A stretch of DNA of 11,817 nt from assembly GCA_030620375.1 (NCBI GenBank), contig JAUXEW010000064.1:1-11817 (forward strand), written 5' to 3'. Each line of letters opens with the position of its first letter. The first letter of the stretch is position 1. Under the pieces are notes generated by a model. That model was not told the DNA's origin. It saw only the letters and a list, made by a program, of their open reading frames with translations, and ran no database searches. The translations under genes were made by a program, and so were the position numbers. Below are positions 1 through 9,000 of the stretch, in pieces. The DNA comes from Desulfobacteraceae bacterium. Its GTDB lineage: Bacteria > Desulfobacterota > Desulfobacteria > Desulfobacterales > UBA5616.

Positions 1-3000
1 GTGGTTATCTCGGGGCGCTGGTCGCCCAAAGCACAGCCGATGCTCCGATAATTTTTACGTCGTATAAGGGGTCACCATCACCGGGAGACTGGAAAGGGAT
101 CTATTTTGATAATGCCACCAATGACGCCACCACCCTGTTGGAGCATTGTATTGTGGAATACGGGGGCAACAGCCATAATGCCAACATTTATGTTTACAAT
201 GCCAAACCCGTCATTCAATACAACACGATTCGAAACAGCAGTCATTCCGGTATTTATATCAGCGGCAGCGGCAGCAGTAATGTGCCGATAAACTGCAATA
301 ATATAAAAGACAACTATTACGGCATCTATGTCTCCGCCAATGCCCTTCCCCATATTGAAAGCAATAATTTTTTAACGAACCGAAACTACGGATTATATAA
401 TGCCAGCGGGGTAACGGTTGTCGCGGAAAACAACTGGTGGGGAGATGCCGCCGGTCCGGGCTATAACGGGGACGATCTTTACGGCATAGTGGATGTTGCC
501 CCGTTTTTGATCGAAGAAAGCGACTGCATCAACGCACCGCCCACCAACAGCCCGCCGTTTGAGCCGGAAAATCCCACCCCGGCAGATAAAGCGGTGCGCA
601 TACCGGTGCTTGAGGAAGGACAACCTGCAGATGTCGTGTTAAAATGGAACGGCGGTGATCCCAACCCTTGGGATATGGTTGTTTACGACGTATATATCGG
701 AACGGGTGAATCTCAGATGATCATGGTTGCCGAAAATATCGGCACCGAGGAATACCAGGCAGGCGGCCTTGAAGAGGGGGTTACTTACTTCTGGCAGGTG
801 GTTGCGCGAGATGATACGGGCGATGAGACATTCGGGGCCGTATGGCGGTTTACAACGCTCGGCGATCCGCCGGATCTGACGGTATCGGAGATCACATGGG
901 ATCTTGTCGAACCGATTGGGGCCGGGCAGTTAATGACCATCACCGCAACCATTGAAAACGCGGGCAACGGCCCGGTGGTGGACGATTTTTTAATTCAATG
1001 CAAAATAGATGATACCATCATCGCCGTGCACTTAGTCGATAACGTGGTTCATGTCAACGAGACGGTTGTAAAAACGTGGACCTGGACAACCCAAGCCGGG
1101 GATCACACCGTGGAAGTATTTGCAGATCGGGCGGATGCGGTATTAGAAATTTATGAACTCAACAATGTCCTTTTGATCAACCTTCCGACAATTTATGATC
1201 AAACACCGCCGGAACTGGTGGAGACCAGCCCTGTTGACGGTGCTTATCCCACGGAAGTGGATGAAGTGACCTTTACGCTTTATGATCCTTATGGCAGTGT
1301 TGATGACGAGGCGGTGATTTCCGGTATTGAGATTTTAAATTCTGCGGATAACCTGATGACCGGCAGTGTAACGGAAGTAGATGATACGTTTACGTTCACG
1401 CCCGACGTATCTCCTTTGCCAAATGATACGTATACGGTCTACTTGACGGCGACCGACGATTCGGGCAATACCCAAGACTACACGTTTGGCTTTACCGCGG
1501 ACAACCTGGCACCGGACAATCCGACCATCACCGGCGGATCGCTTCTAAGCGGCGTTATACAACCCCGTCCGGCAGTAAACCTTTCAAATACATCAGCCGT
1601 AACCCTTGAAGGCACACGGGAAGACGAAACAAGCCTCTGGATCAACGGCGCACAACGGGTAGTTTCCGGCAACAGTGATTGGTCGGTTGACTTAAACCTT
1701 TCCCAGGGGGATAACGCGCTGGAAATCTGGCTGGAAGATCCCGCGGGAAACCGCAGCAACAACGTCTGGGTGGATATCCGGGTGGATTCGGAAGCACCGG
1801 TTGTTCTCTCCATTACACCGGCAAACAACACCTTTTTCAGCCTCCCGCCGGATGTGGTTGCTGTGAATTATCAGGAAACGATTAGCGGACTTGATCTTAA
1901 CGCGTCCACTTACGAAGTAAAGGACACCCGTCAAGCCCAATTTCCGGGTAACTGGATTGAATCCGGAGGAAATCAGTTAATTTTTACGCCCGACACGCCG
2001 TTTTTGGAATCATCGTACACCATCGACGTTCAACTGACGGATAATTTCGGTAATACAGGCCCTTTTATCCAGTATCATTTTACGGTAGATGCAACGCCGT
2101 CGGATGCACCCATCGTCGACCCGGTTACATCCCCTGCTTACAATCCTACCCAGAAAATCACCGGTGCAAAGGAAGCCGATGCCGCCGTCTATATCGGCGG
2201 GCAGGAGGTTGTCGGCCATACCCCGCAAACCCATTGGAGTTACACGGCCGAATTGTCCAGCGGAACAAACGAATTTACCTTCACCGCAGTGGACCGGGCG
2301 GGAAATATCAGCCAGGGAACGACCGTCGTTATATTTTATGATGATATCCCGCCGCTGCCCGTAACCACGTTGACGGCAAATGGGGACGGGGAGGGGACCA
2401 CGGCAGCGCTTGACTGGACCGGATATGACGAGTCTGTCCACGGTGATATCGATATGTACAGGATCTACTACAGCACGTCTTACTTTGATAATGTTGACGG
2501 ACTGCCGATCCATGATACGGTTGCCGCAGGAACGTTCGCATACACAATAGGCGGTCTGATTAAGGGAACAACCTGCTGGTTTGCGGTTGTTCCGGTTGAT
2601 TTTATGGGACATGCGGATCATTATGTCAATTCGGTCGCAGCCGTTCCCGCGGACGTTATTCCCCCTGAGGACATAACAGACTTGACGGTGGAATCAAATG
2701 AAGACCGGCTAATCTTTTCCTGGACCCCATCGGCAAATACTGCCGGTGACCTGTCCGGTTATAAAGTGATTTTCAGTACAAGTCCGGATGATATTATTCT
2801 GTCGGCCGGCCAAACTAGTTTCGAGGCATTGAACCTGTCCCCTGCTGCTGCCTATGATGTTGTGATTTATGCGTTTGATGAGGATGACAACCAGAGCAGC
2901 GGCATTTCTTTAACCGCGGCAACATTATTGCCCAATCCCGGCAATGTGTCCGTAACGCCTCATGACGGCTATGTGGATCTTTCCTGGAACGGCGTTTACC

Positions 3001-6000
3001 CGGCAAACCTTGTTAAACATTATGCCGTATATATGAGTGAAGATTCGGCCTTAACCGATGTTTCGACAATGTCCCCGACACGGATCACAACGTCAACATT
3101 TGCCAACATCGCGGGTTTGACCAACAACCATACATATTATTTTGCCGTTACCACGGTGAACATTTCAGACGGCGAACGAACAGATGTGACGCCGGTTTCC
3201 GCGGTTCCCATGCCGGATGAACAAGGGCCGGACATTTCAAGTATTACCTTTGAAGGCGTACCCATGACAAACAACATGACCGTGGATTCATCCGGTACGA
3301 TCACCCTTGAGGCATCGGACAGTGCGGGAATCAGCCATGTGGAAGTTTATCTTGACCAGGTATTGATCCGAACCGATTTTTCATCACCTTATACCTGTTA
3401 TTTGGATATTGTGCCGCTGGATGACGGCATCCATACAACCTTGTTTAAAGCGTATGACTCTCTGGGGAATGTAACGGAGGCCTTCTATACGATTGAGATC
3501 GCCTTATCGCCGCCTGCCGCACCAATGATCAGCTATCCGGGTGACGGGTTGTTGACCAATCAATCTCAAATGACGGTTTCAGGCCAAGCGGAAAAAGACT
3601 CGTCCGTCACCCTGTTTATCAGTGAGGCTGAACATGCAAATACCCTTGCTGATTCAAACGGCACATTTACGTTTTTGATAACTTTGTCCGAAGGAGAGAA
3701 CCGCCTGCAGGCATCAGCCGCAAACCGGGCCGGAACCGGGCCGTTAAGCGCCGTAATAACCGCAACACTGGATATGACCATCCCCCAATCACCGCAGCAA
3801 TTGTCCGCGCAAAGCAAAAGCTTCGGTCAAATCCGTTTATCCTGGCAGGCCCCTTCGGAGACCGAGGTGAAAGGATATAACCTTTACCGGTCGCAAACAT
3901 CATTTGCATCCATCGGCCAGGCGACAAAGGTGAATGCCGGCCTGTTATACGGTACGGCATATACGGGTCTTCCGCCGTCGGACGGCACGTATTATTATCG
4001 GGCGACCACTGTTGATATTGCGGACAATGAGAGCGAACCGTCTAATGAAGCCTTTGCCGATTCGGATAACACTCCGCCCAGAGCCGTTATGATATCCTAC
4101 TTTCCCCAGGGCCGATATGATCCTCAAACACAAACCATGGCCCCGGGGCGTGTGGACCTGGTCGTTTCCGTAAGCGAAGCATTGTTATCGGATCCGTTTT
4201 TAAGCATCACTCCGGAAGGCGGGGTGCCCCTATCCGTGGAACTGAGCAAAGTGTCCGATACCGAGTATTCCGGCTTCTTTAACATCGTTGAAACAACGCC
4301 GTCCGGTACGGCATGGGCCGTATTTTCCGCCCGGGATCTGGTGGGAAACAGGGGAACGGACATCGACGCGGGTGAAAGCATCAACATCGACACGGACGGA
4401 CCCGCCATTACCCGTATCGATATATCACCGGCAGATCCGATTAAAAATGACGAAAATCAGCCGGCCACCATAATTGTTGAAATCGGGCTAAACGAAAAAG
4501 TAAAAAAGGGTTTTACGCCCGAACTCTATTACCGGCTCTCCGGCCCGGGCAGGGAATCCGTTTTAGTTGATACACTGAATGAAACAGCACCCCTTTCCGG
4601 CGAAGAACAGTCCTGGCAGGGGCAGTTTACGTTTCCGGCCGATGCAGGCTTAACAGACGCAGAAACCTTGTCATTTGAGTTTATCGGGGAAGATGATTTA
4701 AATAACATTGGAAGCGATATTCTTTGTAAAAATATGTTCCAGGTCTACCAGGGTGATCTGCCGCCGCTGGAAGCGCCGACCGGACTTGCCGGAGAATCCT
4801 TGCCCGACGGTAAAATTTATTTGATCTGGAACGATGTAAAATTGACTGCGGGATATCAGCTTTATCGTCAGGCCCCGAATGAAACCGAGCGTTTGCCTTA
4901 CGGCAATCCGATGGATTCGGATGTGACCGAATTTACGGATGAACCGGTTGTCGAGGGCGAATATGTATATGCCGTGGCCAGCATCCGGGAAGAAAACGGG
5001 GAACAATCCCTCAGTGGTCTTAGCGCATCGGTTTTCGTGGACTCGGACGCCACACCGCCGCCGGCGCCGTTAAATTTCTCCCTGGAACTGGCATCCAACG
5101 GTATTTTGGCCCAATGGACGTCACCGGCCTACACCGAGTCCGTTACGTTTTCCTTATACCGTTCAGATGCCGCGTCAATATCCTCTGTGGAAGGCATGTC
5201 GCCCATCATCGTCGGTATCCCCATGGAAAGTACGCAGGTGGTGGACCCCAATCCGTCTTCCACGGATCATTGTTATGTAATCACGGCGGTTGATGAGGCC
5301 GGCAACGAATCCCTGCCGTCCAATGATTTCTATTTAAATTTCAGCCTCCTGCCGGTTTCAAGTATGGTAGTGACCCAAACCGATACGTCACATCCGATCA
5401 TCACCTGGACCCACCCGGACAGCGGAATAAGCATTGCCGGGTATGACCTGACAATAAACGATCTTGACCCGTTACGCCTTATTGAATCCATCTACACGGA
5501 TACGGGTTACACAGAGGACCGGCGGACCTATTCAATTGCGGCCGTGGATGAAAACGATGCCAAAAGTTTGTCCCGCACCGTCACGCTGCCGGTTATCCGG
5601 GCCGAGGTTGCGGACAATGCAATATTAAAACGAGGGATCATGAACCGCCTCGCGTTTGATGTGAAAAACCATTCTTCAGACGCTGTGGATCATATACGGC
5701 TTAAGGTTCGTGTGGGCACATACGACCATGTGTCGGAAGAATTTGCCCTTGCCCCGGATGAAGTAAAAACCGTTTCCGTGGTTATCGGCGGATATGATGA
5801 TTTGCCGGACACGGCCGATCTGATCCACACCATAGAGATTATCTCCAGTGCGGGTGAAACAATTCAAATTATCCGCACATCCGCCATCGATGTGGCCGAC
5901 GGCATGATGGTGCTTCACATTTTAAATGAGGAATTTATCAGAGGCGGAACCGGAATTGCTCGGTTTACCCTGGAAAATTGCGGGGAAGAAAACATAGAGG

Positions 6001-9000
6001 TCGTCACTGCCGAAGGATTCGGAAATCAAAGCGCTTCGGACATCCGGTTTAAACTCCTGGATGTTGACGATAATGTCCTTGATGTGGTTGGGTTGAAACA
6101 ATCTGTGGGAGAATCCGTGATCACATTGTCAAACGGCGACACCATTGCACGCATTTTTGCAGGCGCCATATTTACCTCAGATCCTGTGGGATTGACCGTT
6201 CCGTCAGGCGCGCCGGATGATTTAAATATCCGGGTCCAAATCGACAGTATTTATCACCATCTGGGCCAAAGTGATGAAATCTTTATGCAGGGCATTGCCA
6301 CAACCCATGAGATCACCCTCATTGATACGTCCTACTATGCTCAGGTGACGGATATCCAGCCGGAAACGTCCATCGGCGATACACCTGTTGACATTTCCGG
6401 CCGGACGGTCGAACGGGCCTCCGCAAGCCCCATCCCTAATGTGCCGGTAAAACTGATCATCAGCTTAAACGGTTTTGAGCGAACCATTGATTTACTTGCC
6501 GACGATGCCGGTGCATTTACCTATGAATTTATTCCCAATGAAAATGAATCCGGCATTTATCAGGTTATGGCGTTGCACCCGGATTTAACGGACCGTTCGG
6601 TTCAGGGGCAGTTCGTGATCAGCAGTATTGGCGTACGTCCCGATATTGTGGAACTTCAAATGCCTAAAAACTATGAGCAAACCATTGAGATAACCGCAAC
6701 CGCGGGCAAATGCACCTCGGCAGAAAATTTGCGGATCGTATATGGGGCCGAAGATCAGCCGGACGACGTCTTGTTGCAAGGCGTCCACGTGACATTGGGC
6801 GGTCCCGTCTCCTTAAGCCCGGAACAAAAAATCACCATGCCGGTAAAAATCTGGGCGGACAACACGGCTTCAGATACCGGCAAACTCAGATTAAAGGTCA
6901 AAAGCGATGAATCCGGAGATGATGACTGGGGCACTGTTGTTGTGAATCTGGCCCTGGTGGATGCAACGCCTTTGCTGTATTCCAGCCCCAATTATGTAGA
7001 GACCGGTATGGCCCGGCAAGAACAGGTCACGGAAACCGTTACCCTGGAAAACAAAGGTGTGGCGGATTTAACCGATATGCACCTTGAGATCGTCAATCAG
7101 TCCGGCGGACCGGTCCCGTCGTGGGTGTCCTTAAATGTCATGCCGGACCAGGGATCTTTATCAGTGGGAGAAAAACGGGAAATCCCCGTCTCATTCTTCC
7201 CGGATGAAACGGTTGCAGAAGGGAACTATTCATTTTATCTCAGGGTGTCCGGCTCCAACTATCCGGCTATCGATATCGGCCTGTATGTTTCCGTCATCCA
7301 ATCCGGTATTGGCAACGGTTTGTTTAAAGTATCGGATATCTACACCGGCACGCTTGATGAAGATACCGGCGGCCTTGTCCAGGGACTTTCCGGCGCCAAA
7401 GTAAAACTTCAGAACGAAGAAGTGCTTTCCGAAGAATATGACACAATCACGGACAGTACGGGTGAGGCCTGGTTTGAGGATTTGCCTGCCGGTCAATACA
7501 AGTGCCGGATTACCGCGGACAATCACCAGGAAAAAATCAGCCGCATCCGGATCAAACCGGGGATTACCACGACTCAGTCGGTCTTTTTAGATTACAATCT
7601 GGTGACCGTGGAATGGGAAGTTAATGAAATATCCATACAGGATAAATATGAAATCGTGTTAAACGCGACATACGAGACCGATGTACCGGCAGCCGTTGTT
7701 ATAGTAGAGCCCACTTCCATCACACTGCCGGACATGAACCCCGGAGATACCTATAACGTGGAAATTTCCTTAACCAACTATGGGTTGATCCGGGCGGACA
7801 ATCTGCAATTTATACTCCCGGAAAACGACAGCTATTTCAAATACGAAGCCAGGGACGGCATCCCCGCCTCCCTTGGCGCCAAAGAAAAGATCAGCATTTC
7901 CTATCGGGTAACCTGTCTGTCTGCTTATGGTCAAGCAGATGGTTCCGGTGCGGGGGACGGGTGCGAACCCTATCTGAGATGCGGATGGGTGGAATATATG
8001 TATTGCTGTGCGAACGGACAAAAGACGGAGACGGAAGTCGGACACTGCGTCAACTATATGCCCACCGGGTGTATGGATGACGACAGCACAATCGGAACAG
8101 CCATTGAGAGGTATATAGGAACCGTAAGCGGACAGAGCAGCGGACTGGGCAGCGGCTGGAGCCCGTCATTGGTCACCATGGAAGGAACAAAATGCTATCC
8201 CGAATCAGAAAAAGAAGAACCCGAGATGTGCAAAACCAAAGACACCGAAGGCAGCCAGGAGGTGGCTACCGCTTCCCATGTGAATGTAAGACACCGTACT
8301 TATAACCATGACGCGCTGGATGTGTCTGTGAAAACCCCCAGGGGACATATTGAGATTAAACGCTATTACCAAGACGGCCGATGGTATCTGGGATCTTACA
8401 ATTACAATATGATCCAGCCGCTGCTCGGTAATGGTGATACGGCGTCTCTTGCTGTTTTAAATGAGTATAAATACACAGACCACCGGTTTCCTGGTGAGCC
8501 GGTCATAACGGCAATCATTAAAAACGGTGTGGTTTATAAACTGCCGCCTGACCATTTACGATTAAGAACCGAATATGATGCGGATGGGGACATGATTGAC
8601 CAGCGCTGGGAATTTCCCGGGGGCAAGGTCTATCTCCACAAAACCTATTCCATCGTGCCTGACGAAGGCGGATATATATGGACAAACAAAAACGGAGAAT
8701 ACCATAAATATTCCGCAGGCGGTGCGATTTTATCTTCCGGGGATTCGGGCGGGGAAAAAGCCGCCTATATATACGACTCAAACAATCGTGTAATAGGCAT
8801 AACAGATGCTAATGATGAGCAAGTAGTGTGGTTTGAATATAATGGTCTGAATCAATTATCAATATGCCGGTTAAGTGACGGCAGGCAAGCGGAATATTTC
8901 TATGCGGATGATCTGCTCGCGCGCGCGGTGGACGTTACGGGAGAAGAAACCCGATATGAATATGATGACGACAACAGACTGGTCAAAATCATTGACGCTA

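Noticed and set aside
106..291. Short + strand ORFs in other frames (also 2089-2364, 7135-7404, 9283-9555)
   Set aside because: They overlap a continuous coding frame with domain matches, and their own translations are low-complexity or unlike any family I know.
429..443. NNWWG segment as an active site of a polysaccharide lyase
   Set aside because: This motif is common at the ends of non-catalytic beta-helices, and no catalytic Arg/Lys/Asp set of a known lyase can be recognised.
2010..2621. 203-residue antisense ORF
   Set aside because: It is codon-aligned opposite clear Ig-like and FnIII modules. It persists only because the sense frame uses no TTA, CTA or TCA codons there. No recognisable domain.
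8918..8927. Alternating CG tract as a possible Z-DNA site
   Set aside because: Only 10 bases and inside coding sequence (LLARA); too short to claim a structural role.
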